The notes under the pieces are model-generated. The model saw only the letters and a list, made by a program, of their open reading frames with translations. It did no database searches and had not been told where the DNA came from. A program made the position numbers and the translations under genes. This document shows, piece by piece, positions 45,484-61,500 of a DNA stretch of 64,000 nucleotides. The number at the start of each line of letters is the position of its first letter. Within the stretch, counting starts at the first letter, position 1. The DNA is taken from the NCBI GenBank assembly GCA_021234155.1, contig JAJEKV010000057.1, forward strand, positions 7,350,623-7,414,622, read 5' to 3'. The stretch is from Isoetes taiwanensis (taxonomy: Eukaryota; Streptophyta; Lycopodiopsida; Isoetales; Isoetaceae).

Positions 45484-46990
45484 AGTCGTTGCTCAAAATA
45501 AGGATGCTAGTCTCTTCAACCATGTTGTTAGCATTCAAAGAACCGGTGTACGTAATTCCAACACGGTAGACCTATTTGGCTTCGGAATTGTCGACTGGGA
45601 TATTCTCGCAGTTGTGTATTTTGGCACCCAACAAGGTCGCCCAAAGCCGCCATGGTATGCATCAAATTACAGTGAGGTACATAACTTAATTATCTCGCAA
45701 AGAATGCACACTAGGTGATGGAGATATGTCGCTGGTCTTGTTCCTTGGATTCAACAACATGCTTGGATTAGTTTCAAGTTTTAAAGATGCCGATTATGGT
45801 AGATGTCATGACCGATTGTGGATACCTACAAGAAGCTTCCAAGTGCTCACATGGATGCGGATGGCAAAGACTTGCAAGATTTACTTGCTTTCATTAAAGG
45901 CTTAACCGCCCGAAAAAAGTAATTCACTCAAGTATACTTATACTCCAAACAACAAAGTGGATAATAGCATGGAAAAACCGATGAGCCCTTTGTTTCCTTG
46001 GACAATTGCCCGCTTGATATTGATGATGTGGATTGTAATGGATCAATTTATCGGGCCTAGCATAGATAAATGTTCCTTCTTTCAGAGGATAAAATTAAGG
46101 AGGAAATCAAAACCTACAATCTTAAGGAGTTGAACTTGTTCAATTGTGGCGCTTTTCCTATTATGTCTAGTAGGAATATTGAGATCCATGGGGATCAATT
46201 CCAACAGATGTTGTGGGCTAGCAAAACTTGGGTATTACAGCCCAATTAGTAAAGAGTCATTTATCATGTCTGGCACGCTTTAAGTCCCCGATGAAGTTAA
46301 TAAGGTCGAGAGGGATTCCATCTCGCTTACAAAACATATCAGAAAATAAATGTTAAGTTACCTTTCAAGATTTCACTTCTTGAGAAGAAATGCCAAATTG
46401 GAAATGAACTGCACATTGGGCGAGGGCCATATGGCCAAAACCAATGAGCCAAGGATTGATTTTTACCCAAGCGTATTTGGAGAACGATTGCCCATTTTAC
46501 GATGCAACGCGGATCGGTGACGATGAAAAGTGTCCCCGATAATATCATATGGTTTGACCATATGGTCTGGTTTATGTTTAATAATTTGGACGTGATATGG
46601 CCCGAACAGAGAATTCGTGATGAGATTTGCATTTATGGCCGATGGTTAGCCTCCGATCCGATTAGGAAAGTTGTCATCTCATATATTGGGTATCTTAAGA
46701 TACGGATCTCATGTTCTAATGACTCACGATTGGCTGAAAATGAAAATGCCAATTTCAAACAGGAGTTTGGTAATTCTAAGGCGGTTGACATCATTGAAAA
46801 GACTATCAAATCCAGAAATTTTGATGGACCATCTTCATGATAATAGTAGCTTCGGTATGCCCCCCCAAAAAAGAGAAACCAAAATAATAATATCGCCAAG
46901 CATCGGCATACTTAGGCCACCAAAATTGGTGAAAATGGTTACTAATGTGGTGGATCTGTGGAATATCAACATACCGATGCATCCGCCGGA
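45484..46990 (+). pseudogene. ORF B relic of retroelement copy 2
   Basis: Several frames together match ORF B of copy 1: LNLFNCGAFPIMSSRN (about 46118-46170); KKC with RIWRT (about 46383-46500); and the open stretch 46502-46840 with IIWFDHMVWFMFNNLDVIW, VISYIGYLKIR, NSKAVDIIEKTIKS. The first part (45484 on, VVAQNKDASLFNHVVS) has only weak similarity. Breaks coincide with regions poor in CTG/CAG, so part of the damage may be sequencing error. Confidence 0.65.
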
Positions 46991-47399
46991 GCACGAGTAA
47001 TAATATCTCTTTTGAGAACTCAGTATATCAAGCATAACCTATCCGATATGCTAAATATATATATATTTTGATGAAGCATGCTCGCGATGTTAACTCGACC
47101 TCATGGTCAAAATATATGGGTTTTACCCCTTATTCTCGCCAATATGTATGGGTTTATCCCAAATTTTGCCAGTATCATCAAGAGTATTAAATAAAAAGTA
47201 CAAAAGTTTTTTGAATACCTTTTCTGAATATTTATTATTGTATTAAAACGAAAAAGAAGAATACCGCGGCAACAGATCGATGGAAGAGTAAAATTACAAG
47301 TTATTAAGGAGAAAACAAGCAAAAAATATGTGCATTTAACATATTTTTCAAAGGTTGTTGATAAAATTGCGCATGCAAAGAAGACATTTAAGAGTGTTT

Positions 47400-49336
47400 T
47401 GTGCAGATTTTTGATCACAATCGGCTACAATATATGGGAAAATACAAGATTTGGTTGGAGGTATACCAAAGAACCTTAAGGATATGTTCTACAAACCTAA
47501 AATTGTGTTTACCGGTCCCTTTGAAACCGTGCATGTGTATGTAGCATCCCAAGATTACGTAAATTTATTGATCGTAAAAATCGGACACATCGGATTAACC
47601 GACCGAATATTATTCATTGTAAAGGTTTGAGGAATTGGTTTCAACTTGATTAAACTTTATACCAGATCACCCATTCACTATTGAACAATTTATGGCGAAA
47701 TGGATAATACCATTGAACAGCTTTTTTTCTCGCGGTAATGTTTTTTCTTGTGGAATATGATGAACCGGTTATAGAGCAAAGTGTAAAAATGATCTCTTTA
47801 AAAGAAATCGATGGCTGGCCAAAATGTTTGTAGAAAGTAACAAGTGAATCCAAGAAAAATTCTTATGTATGGAGGAAAATGTGAATAAAAATATTGAATG
47901 GTCGGGTTAATAACCCGTATATCTCGTGTGTGGATAAAGCCGCTAATAATCCCAAAGTGTTTATTTGCCCCTTACATATCGTGAGAAGCCGCCACTATCG
48001 CTTAATAGCAATGATTTTTGTAAGTGTGATATCACTAGAGAAGAATTGATTAATCATGTGTGTGGAGGATATTGATTCCATGTTGGGAATAGGACACATG
48101 TTCAAGATGGAATTACCATACCTTTTAGGCATTTTTAAAGCCCATAAATTGGAATACGTGTGGATCACCAATGCGCATGAAACTATTTTTTCTACCCAAC
48201 CGCAATTGTAGCAGCTGGACTTAATCTCATTCTGGACATGTGGCCAACAATTTGTTATGAAAAATGCAAAGGTCGCTAATGTTTTCCAAAAGAATAAGAT
48301 CAAAGCAGCCCGGGTAGTCAATTCCATTTATGACGGATGTGTAACTTACCTCCTAAGGTTAACGATGTGTTTGTTGCGGATATAACCAAATGTTATGAGA
48401 ATATCCCATTAGATGGGGTACATGGGATCTGTTACATTATGGAGAGTGTGATAAGGATGACATGGAGAATTAAGAAAAAAAGTTAATGCAGTGTTATGAT
48501 ATGTGGTATAAAAATCTTGGAAAATGGCAAAGATTAAGATGGAATGGAGGAATATGGTTCCTGAAAGCAAAGTATGGCACAGAATGGATATGGACCTATT
48601 TACACGGATAAACAAATGGTTGCTGAACAATTGTTTTCTCTTAATGCATAATGGGGTATTTAGGCAAATCAAGGGTATCCCAATGGGATTTGCTTCTAGT
48701 CCTGGTTGGTGTAACTTATATCTGGCTGCTTTTGAGCTTGATTTTATCTCTAAATTAATTACTGAAGGTAAATTTACTGAGGCTGCTGCATTCAGATATA
48801 CATTCAGGTATATGGATGATCTTCTTAGTGTTAACAATCCATATGTCAGGGCTTTCCTTGGACTCAATAAGAATAATAATGGTAATGGTGTTACTATCTA
48901 CAATTTGGAGCACCTTGTAATCAAGGATGAAACGACATATCACAGCCATGATGCTCACATTGGAATGAAAGTTGATTTTCTTAATGTTACTATTGACATC
49001 ATTGCAAGTCATGCTGGTTTATATAATACATATAGGTATGACAAAAGGAATAACCTACCTTTCAAAGCTGTTAAATTTATCCATGCTAGCAGTTGTAGGC
49101 CATATATTATGGCGTGCAATGTTATCATTTCACAGGTTCAACCGATTTTATATGTGCACAATAATCCTATTCGGCTTGTCAAGATTTGGTAATTTTATCA
49201 ACCGCTTTTATTGATAAAGGATTTAAGAAGAAGGATGTGTGGCATAAGGTGCTCAGGGTATTGAGAAATGAAAATTTCCCAGGCCTAAAATATGATATCA
49301 AGACATTGCTATTCGAATTGGGAAAATCCAGATAAT
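47400..49336 (+). pseudogene. Penelope-type reverse transcriptase of retroelement copy 2, frameshifted
   Basis: Early parts match the copy 1 RT in shifting frames: LKDMFYKPKIVF near 47475, GHIGLTDR near 47585, VFVADITKCYENIPLDGV (motif A, 48365-48420). From 48524 a 222-codon stretch is open and holds motif B (IKGIPMGFASSPGWCNLYL), motif C (FRYMDDLLSV, with YMDD at 48809-48820), MKVDFLNVTI (motif D/E region) and the thumb-like KFIHASSCRPYIMAC block. One more shift leads to GFKKKDVWHKVLRVL and a stop at 49336. All key catalytic acids are present across the pieces. No GIY-YIG nuclease follows. Telomerase and Penelope RTs share this order and the CY(D/E)xIP type of motif A. The element may be intact if the shifts are artefacts. 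Confidence 0.8.
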
Positions 49337-49983
49337 ATTTTGATTTAAGGGTTAAATGAATTCCCAAGCATAGGGATTTATTGAGTTAATTGCAAGGGTT
49401 TGGTAAGAATAAAATTTGACACAAGATACTCAAAGTTCTTGAATAAAGAATGGTTCCTAAGATTGATTTGTATGATCAATAATTTGGTGTATAGGCTGAA
49501 TGGAATCATGTTAGTGTAATATACTTAGCAAAGGAATTCCCATTCATGGGAATCATAGTCTTTATTGGTGGCTGTGGTCTCTTCTCTATGGGTTATTAAT
49601 ACTTTTGTTACTGCTTGCAAAGGAAGTTTATGATATCTGATACAATCTTTGAGGTGGGTGGAATTAGTTTCTGAGATAGATAAATAAGTACTTGTGTCAT
49701 TTGGTGCAATATATGCTGTTATTTGTTGGAAACTTTATAAACCTTAGTTAACAGAAAACTAACTGAGTAAATACAACTGATTGATATTATCACTTTGAAA
49801 AACTGGATTTAATAGAGTATTACAGCAAAGCTACATGCAGGTCTGTAGTATAGTTATATAGTTAGCAAAATTACAAAAATCTGTAGCCAATAGTTTTGAA
49901 AAATTGGCACATAGACTATTTCTTAACATATATAGTGAATATACAGCATAGTACTAATGTTCATAGTCATAACAGACTGTGTT
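49337..49983. other. spacer after the RT, no gene recognised
   Basis: AT-rich, with scattered stops in all frames. Degenerate repeats of the RT 3' end phrase (GGATTTA...GTGCTCAGGGTATTGA, then AGTTCTTGAATAAAGAATGG) may be decayed duplicates. Confidence 0.35.
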
Positions 49984-50919
49984 TTAAACCTTCCTTAATT
50001 TGTGCAATGCTGCGCCCTTCAGTATCTTCATGTTCCATGTAAATTTCTTTCCAGTGTAAGTAAACTCAAGAACATCTCCAAGGCTTAAACCATACTTTTT
50101 CTTAAAACCATTCCACCAACACCAAGACAAATTTTCGCTACTCTTTTTGCTACCGCTGAGCTCTTCTCCGATTTCCTGGTCCATAGATGTCAACAAGATA
50201 TCCCTTTGGTGGACTACGCCATTTGTTCTCGCTCTCGAAAGTACCTACTCAAGCAAATAATAGAAAATAATAAAGTATTTTAAAGTAATGGATGGAATCA
50301 AAAGCATAAACATACCAAGCCTCTATTTATATTTGCTCTGAGGAGAGCGACTCGGAAGGGCTTATGGGATGGGGGTTCATCCTCATCAGATGAATCATCA
50401 TCATCGGATGAATCAAACTTGTTATTTCTGGGTGTATCGACTTGTTATTTCGGGTGTATCTCATTTGCACCTCGTCGATCATTAATGCCCGCCCGATTCT
50501 TTGATGGTGTACTATGACCGAGTTTCCCACTTGCCAATTCTCCGATGGGTTTCACACGATAATTTCCATCACATATCTGGGCTGTTAGACGTGTTCCATT
50601 TTCTGATATGCTGCATAAAAGTGCGGTTCCATCCACCATGTTGTTTCCTTGTAAAAAGGATTCCCAGCCTTCAGTGAAGAATGTTCGACCGCCTACTGAT
50701 GCTATGTAAATACTGTACTCCTTTCGATTTGGGCCTACACCAACGATATACTGATCTTTGGCAAGCATTATCCCCTCTGCTTCCTGCAAAAATCTCGATT
50801 GTGTTAACAAATAAAAATCCGTGATACCGAAACTAAGCATAAGATATTTTGAATCAAAGATGGTTTTAGCTTACCGTAAGGTGACCGAACTTGACATCTA
50901 CAAGAAACACCGCCGCCAT
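49984..50919 (-). CDS. B3 DNA-binding domain protein (REM-like), three exons
   Basis: Plant-specific transcription-factor type. Minus-strand exons: 50919-50875 (ATG, MAAVFLVDVKFGHLT), 50783-50316 and 50244-49984, with GT-AG introns and matching phases. Exon 2 carries a B3 domain: YSIYIASVGGRTFF, TEGWESFLQGNN and TALLCSISENG fit the strand/WxxF/GD pattern. An acidic linker follows (SSDDDDSSDEDEPP). Exon 3 has a second, partial B3-like end (WNGFKKKYGLSLGDVLEFTY). One in-frame TAA lies in exon 2, next to a 22-bp tandem repeat in which ATTTCTGGGTG and ATTTCGGGTG differ at a CTG. It may be real or an error. The gene lies inside retroelement copy 2 on the opposite strand, so it is either a captured host gene or a host gene the element inserted beside. 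Confidence 0.65.
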
Positions 50920-51314
50920 TGCTTGGAATATGAAATAGCTATCGATCGATCGAAAATGAAAGGGTTACTCCGCCGGATTAACCATAAATATATGCGCCAA
51001 TATATGAGCTAATGCTATTATGATATGACTACTCTAATTATTACAAGCGTAGGGTAGCAGCTATGCTAATAATTATTATATGCCTTGGATAAGAACTCTG
51101 CAGTTAATTCGGAACCAGAATAAAATGGGCATATACGGTTGGTATTATTCTTAATTATTTTGGAACCAAATTAATTGGATATAGACTATTAGTTTCTTCC
51201 TTAACTATTCAATCTATGTAGTACAAACATTTTCGATACAATTCTGTATGAACCCAACTAATTCTTCGTTTGCACTAATGTCCCTTAGAGACAACCTTTA
51301 ACACTTAGTCGGCA

Positions 51315-51346
51315 GGAGGGTCCCTTTGCTAGCAAAGGGATCCTCC
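51315..51346. repeat. 32-bp palindrome
   Basis: GGAGGGTCCCTTTGCT is followed directly by its reverse complement with one mismatch pair. It lies 70 bp before the TA tract that opens the right 2.77-kb repeat. Confidence 0.9.
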
Positions 51347-51400
51347 AATCCTTTTTTGCTATCATATGGGACCTTATCTGCCCTCCGGTAGGAGGCAGGG

Positions 51401-51417
51401 ATATATATATATATATA
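51401..51417. repeat. (TA)n microsatellite
   Basis: TA tract at the left edge of the right 2.77-kb repeat, matching the position of the tract before the left repeat. Confidence 0.9.
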
Positions 51418-54860
<3,443 letters not shown>

Positions 54861-57206
54861 TGTATCTAGAGTTTATTATTTAGTCTCTCCATAGAGTTGA
54901 GATAGATTTTATATGCAACTATTGGTTTACTCTCGATTTTCGGACTTTCATAGTTAACTTATGGATGCTTACCTAATATCTATTGTTCATGTCTAATTCG
55001 AACTTGTTATATTAGAACATAATACTTCGAGTTCTCATGATAATTGCAACAACGATGTGACTATGAAAGCATTTTTATCTAGTACATAATTTTGATCTTT
55101 GATCTGATAGGTAGTATTTATATTCGTTCAACAATGTAAGTTGTTGTCATCGATAAAGTGCCATACGGGGAATCAAAAAGAAGAATTATAAAATATATTC
55201 ATTAGAATTGCCTACAAATTATGTGTGTATTACTCATGCTTGCAACGTATGTACAATTGCTAAAATAGTAGGAAGAGTTATGCTAAATGAGTCAATGTCT
55301 AAGTCCAAGTTCAATTTGTGGATATTTTTATAGATTTTCATTTAGATAAGTCGAATTCAATGTTTTCTTTTCATGCAACATAAGCATACTTGTTGAGCAT
55401 AAGTGTGAGGTTGTATATCTATGATAACGTCTAATAGCTCACTACATCTAATAACTCAAAAAATGTATTCTTGCGAATAAATGCTCTAATTTTGTGCAAT
55501 ATGACATAAGCTAACTAAGAGTTAAAAGAGGGTTAAGTGGAGGAAAACATGTGAATGGTGGTGTGTCACATGGAAGATCAATGACATACTAGACCAAAGG
55601 AACAATTTATTTCTTGGGGTAGGAATTTCACTGACCAACCTAACAAAGACTAAGATAACATCACAGAACAAATGTAATTGAAATGTTCTTAAGGTGTAAA
55701 TGTGGAGACCGGATGCATGTGAGACATGATTCATGTACATTGTATAAGCATTGAGGTTTTGAAAAACCCAAATCATGTGCAAACTACCTTTAAAAGGCAC
55801 AAGGTGACTTCGAGAGCGATTAAAGTTGGATCAAGGCTTAAGACCAACCAAAAGTTTGGCAACACATTGTCAATAGAATCAAGTAACATATTTGGAAAGC
55901 GATCCATAAATTTTCCAGACATCAAGTAACATATTTGGAAAGCGATCCATAAATTTTCCTTACATCCAAACAAGGGGGAGGTTAATTGTTCTAAATCCAA
56001 AATTTAATAATACTTAAATCAAAACCGGACATCCATAGAAGAGTCTTCCACTCACAACTATTTATAGCTTAAGAAATACAAAGAGGCTAGAAAAAAGAAA
56101 TTGGTGAGAGGAAACAAAAAGCCAAAGAAGGTAAGACTCAATGTCCCATGGTGCACATTTATGATTTGAAACATTTAGCTTTTTCTATCACCTCTAAATC
56201 CACAAACCCAACCATGCCAATTATTTGTAACAAATCTTTAATGAAATCCAAGAAGTTTAAGTCCAGAAGCGCAAGACTTGATTATGGAGGGAACGTGAAG
56301 GGTACTCCAATGAACAATCTAGGATGTCTTGACGCCAAGACCCAAATGACCACTATAAGAGGGGTAAAACAGAGAAGAATGGGTACTTCAATGAACAATC
56401 TAGAATTGTCCTAGACGATCACCCAAACGACCACTATAAGTTTGGACTTCAAAAACAATCATACTATGAATTGTACATTTCCTATTGTTCTCCAAAGTCA
56501 TTGATCTACAAAAGTGACCTAATCCATGCAACCTAAACTCACAAAAAATTTACCACGAAAGGCAAAAGCATAATGCATATGGAGACACAACATTCTTCCA
56601 AGTTGCAAAAGTTTTCCCCGAGCCATTATATATCCTTAACTTCTCGGAGATGATAGAGTTTGCATGTCGATTTATCCTAGGATAACCAAATCTAGAGAGA
56701 AGTTTTACTTGCAAACAACACACAAGTCGCGATTACATAAAAGCAAGCTGTGACTAGCCTTTTTAGCATTTCACCGGGCAAGCTTCATTTAGAGGCCTCT
56801 ACAATCGCTAAATTGTACATAATAATAAATTGATTGTTTCGTATTCAACTCTTCTCGTATTTATGGATTATTGTTATAACCCCACTTATGTTTCGCGGAT
56901 AAAAAATTACGTTTCAATTATCATATTTACCCCATAGGAGACTATTTCTCTTTAAGAATTTCCCATTAATTATGGCATGTTTTACTCCCTTACCAACCAA
57001 CTTTTCTACTTGCGTTTTTCAAGGTTATGCAGCTTGAGATTCAATTTTATCCAACCTTCCAACTCCCGTCTATAAGCTCATACAGATAAACAACAAAGTT
57101 GAGATTAACGAGTTACAGGAATGTTACTCTATGCACCAGTCGTTGTCAGTCAAAATTATGACCGACTTTGAACTGAGCCCAACTTTTAAAGGTACAAGAA
57201 ATTTAT
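54861..57206. other. unassigned; 43-bp tandem duplication at 55878
   Basis: No gene recognised. A 43-bp unit at 55878-55920 (ATCAAGTAACATATTTGGAA) is repeated at once at 55921-55958. Near 56300-56400 a phrase CAATGAACAATCTAGGATG occurs twice. Confidence 0.45.
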
Positions 57207-57230
57207 CGCGGCGGCCTTGCGGCCGCCGCG
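57207..57230. repeat. perfect GC-rich hairpin
   Basis: CGCGGCGGCC, a TTGC loop, then GGCCGCCGCG: ten perfect base pairs, all G or C, within AT-rich DNA. Confidence 0.95.
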
Positions 57231-58574
57231 AACATTTCTCTTCTCCAACCCGCTGCAAAAGAAGTTTTGTGCTAAGTCGAATAGATCTCAATTCTGGACA
57301 TCCTTGAGATGCAGATGCGACGATAGAGATGTATGTTGATTGCAGTTCACATACTGTGAGGCAAGTCAAGACATGCCTGTTCGGTCTAGAGTGCCCAACA
57401 TAGAATATTCCCCATAAACTACTGCAATCTAACGGTCTCGAAAAAATTTAGAACACGTGAAATGATAATACGTTCCACAAATAATGGAATATTACAAACT
57501 GCCTATATGTAGAGATGAGACAAATAGTATGTAGATTTCAAAGTTAGTTACAGTTTGTGTACATTCTCATCATTTGCAAACATTAAGGGACATGGATTTT
57601 TGTTCAATACCTTAAATTTTAAAAGTTGACAAATGTTCAATTGTTCGGGCATGGACTCCTCAAACAAAAACATTGTAGTTGATAAAAAAACAAACCTATA
57701 CATTTTTTTTGTTCTTCTCGTTTGCATTTTTCATTTTATTAATGGTCCTTGGTTCAATGCTGAGTTTTTTGTTAAAAGAGATGTTATCATCGATTTAGGA
57801 GTTAACTAGAGGTATATGGAGAAATTTGTAAGTATGGTGCTGGTTTTTGTCCACTTTTACTTTGAAACATGGTCTAAAATTTTCAAGTCAATCATTCCAT
57901 CAGAAAATGCATTTAGAAGGCAAAAAATTTTGGTTGATATGGGCCTTTTTTTCCTTTTTGTTAGCTAGTTTATTCTATTCCACAAAGTCATCTCCACATT
58001 CTATTGTTACTATAAGATCTCTCCATGTTAGAAACATCCACTTTTATATGAAGTTATTGCTTAAGTCTTTCGTAGTCTAGTCTAGTTAGAGTAGTTGTTG
58101 GGGATTTCTAGTATCCAACAGTATTGTTCAAGTTTAGTTTTAGGAATTTTCGTCACGTGCTTCAAATTTTCATTTGGTATATGATTTTTGACATCCATCA
58201 GGGTTAAGCTGGATGCCACTTGAATACTTGATTGACTTCCAGCTTTTGGCTGCACGAAGAGATGGTCAAACATCAAAGAAGATTGTGGAACATGCACATG
58301 GATGGATGAGCATGTAGATTAATTGGTTGACTTATACAATTGTTTTAGAATCTTATGAAAAGTGTCAAGTAATAATCTAACATTCCTTGTGATGCAAACA
58401 TGTGCCCTAAACATTTAACTATCAAATGATTTACGATCTTTGCCTCGCAATGATTCGTGAACTTACGCAATTTGATATTCTAAAAAGGAACATACAACAT
58501 ATCTTATACCATTTTATCAACATTCTAAATTATCATGTTTGAATAAATGACCCTTCTACGACAGTTCTGGCAAT
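57231..58574. other. unassigned
   Basis: No gene or structured repeat recognised. Confidence 0.4.
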
Positions 58575-61500
58575 CTACATATCTTGATACTCTGTGCATT
58601 CATCAGAATCTAAAGCAGATGGGATGCCTCTTAACATCCAGGTGGGACTGTCAACAAACAAAATCGTTATAATAAAGCAGAAGTTCTTCATGTGAGGCTC
58701 CAACCATAATTTTAAAACCAACATTCTATTAATCTCCACTAGATCTGTAGCTTGAAGAGCCGCAAAAGCCCATAATCCGGTCACATGTCCAATCGAAGCC
58801 GGGACTTTTGATAGTGCGTGCATGCCCATTTCTCTTGACAAAGACATTTTTCCTCATGGGCATAAAAAACTTATACTAACTCCAGGAAGTTAAAAGGACC
58901 TCTAGCAAACGATTATGGGACGCATGGTGTGTTAAAACTAGCTTGCAATCCTACATGGCACACCAATTAAATGTGTCTATCTGGTTATTCCTGCAGACAA
59001 AAGGCAATCTGGTTATTCCCTGGCAGACAAAAGGCGGTCGCATGATGACCACAAACAGAAACTTGAAATGCATAAACTTGAAATGCACTCAAATTCAAAA
59101 TATGAAAGAAGGATATTCCTGACAAACCTCTTAACATCCAGGTGGGACTGTCAAGGATATTCCTGCAAGCCTCTTAACATCCAGGTGGGACTGTCAACAA
59201 ACAAAATCGTTATAATAAAGCAGAAGTTCTTCACGTGAGGCTCCAACCATAATTTTAAAACCAACATTCTATTAATCTCCACTAGATCTGTAGCTTGAAG
59301 AGCCGCAAAAGCCCATAATCTGGTCACATGTCCAATCGAATGCAGACTTTTGATAGTGTGCAGGCATGCCCATTTCTCTTGACAGCACATTTTCCTCATG
59401 GGCATAAAAAACTTATACTAACTCCAGGAAACTATCCCTTGAGGCTACTTATCTACTATAATGCTGCTATAAGACACAGTATGCAGCTCCAAAATGAATT
59501 TCCCTTATGAAACATTGGGTCACTCAGAAGTCAAAGGATTCATCATAAGATGCAACCAACTCAGAGTTGCCATGGGAGGAAAGATGCAACAGTAAAAAGA
59601 TCTACTAAATAGGAACCTGGAATGACTATCATACATTTCTGAACCCTCTAATTTATCAGTTTCAAGCTCATGATGGTGTAGGCGCAACTAAAATATTTCT
59701 ATAATGCAAGAAAATTGACTACAGCACAACTTGCTTTCCAAGGTCAACTCTATACCAACATCTACACTTGCCAATGAAACAGAAGACAAGAAGCTATGAA
59801 AGATACCCATGGTAATGATGATGGCCATTCTTAGCAAAAAGTTCAAGAACAAGATGGTTCTTCTCCTCGTGATCATAGATCCATCACCAAGATTCTAAAA
59901 AAACTAAGCAAGGTCACTCACCACACATTCCCATACAAAGCGAGATGCTTCACTCTATTAAAGACTCAAATGGATAAGCTTACAAATGTTCAGTTGCTTC
60001 CTAAACATTCGAGTCACCAAATAGAAGCTTTTCCATCACGTTCCAATTCTTAAACATTAGGGTTTCATAAAAGGCGGGTACTCTTTTCATTCAAGAAGAA
60101 GACTCAAGTCAAGAGAAAGCAACCTCTTTTCACAAGGTACATTACATGAGGCAAATGCCAACCCGGGATATATACTTACAAGTCCTCAAGCGAGGCATGT
60201 CTCGTCCAAAGTCGCTTAACTTCAACGAGAATGATTCTATAATGCATGAATAAATCTGATTGCCAAAGTCTCAATTACAAAATATGCTTGATCGACATCA
60301 AGCAAAGCCTTCTAAACATTAGGTTTCTTATGTTATAAAAATGCTTTATCATTTGTTACCCAATGCCAAACTCACGCTTGCGACAATGCATTGTTGTTGA
60401 AAAAATGCTTTAGCTACCCAATGCCAAACTCACGTTAGATAATGCATTGTTAGCACGCATCAAACCTCTATTTCCAACTATTACGTATACTTAAAATCTA
60501 GCAATTTCACAACCATATAGAAGCCGCAAGAACGTTTTAGAAGGACAAGATAACCTACCGGAACTACTAGTGTGCATCTTGGATCCGCTTAAAAGATTTC
60601 TTGTATGTATTGCCAATGGTGACAGAAAATATAGGACGTGCATCCGTCATTGAAAAATTAACAACATAGGAGGAATCAAATGCCATCCGACCATTGAAAT
60701 CATCACCTATGTCCGTATATCTCATTTGCAAACTCCACAAGAGTTCCAAAAGAATATCCTCTCGCTACCGATGATGCATTCAAGGTCTATTTTGTGTCCT
60801 TACACGAAGTAGCAGTTCGCCTTCCGGATTCACAACCATAGTATTGCCATAATAACCTACAATTTTAAACAAACCATAGTTAATTAAGGGGGAAAGTGAA
60901 TCAAATAAAACTTCACACTCACACAAGACTTTCACGATATGCCCCATCGTCATAGCCATGAAACCGCAATATATCAAGATCCACATATTGTTTACCCATT
61001 GGCCATTGCCATAGCCATGGAACCGCAAGAGATCCGCAGAGCAATCAAACCACGCTAACTGTATGAAGCATTAAGCGTCAAATAGAACATGAACAAAGCA
61101 AAGAGCACAAGATTTGCCTTTATCCCCAATGACAGTCACAATTTCCAAATGTGAATCGATCACTTAATGTCGCCATCGCCATGGTGTCCATGCCGGGAGT
61201 ATCCCCGATATTAATGTAATCCAAGACATCAGATCTTGTATGGCATCCTAACAAAAACTCAAGGCAACTTTTATACAACTACTAAACTAAAAGCACTTCT
61301 ACTTCTTCCAACTTACAAACCGAAGCTACTATGCAAAGAATCTTTCGCCAAGGCACTTGCACAAGTGACATCATTTGGTTTCAAGATCTTCTTTTTGCAT
61401 TTGCCAAGAGAGTTTGAGCACATCTTTGCCTCTTGAATCTTGAAAATACTCCACAATCATTTGCAATCCAAGAGAAAACATTTCAAGCATAAGCATCCTG

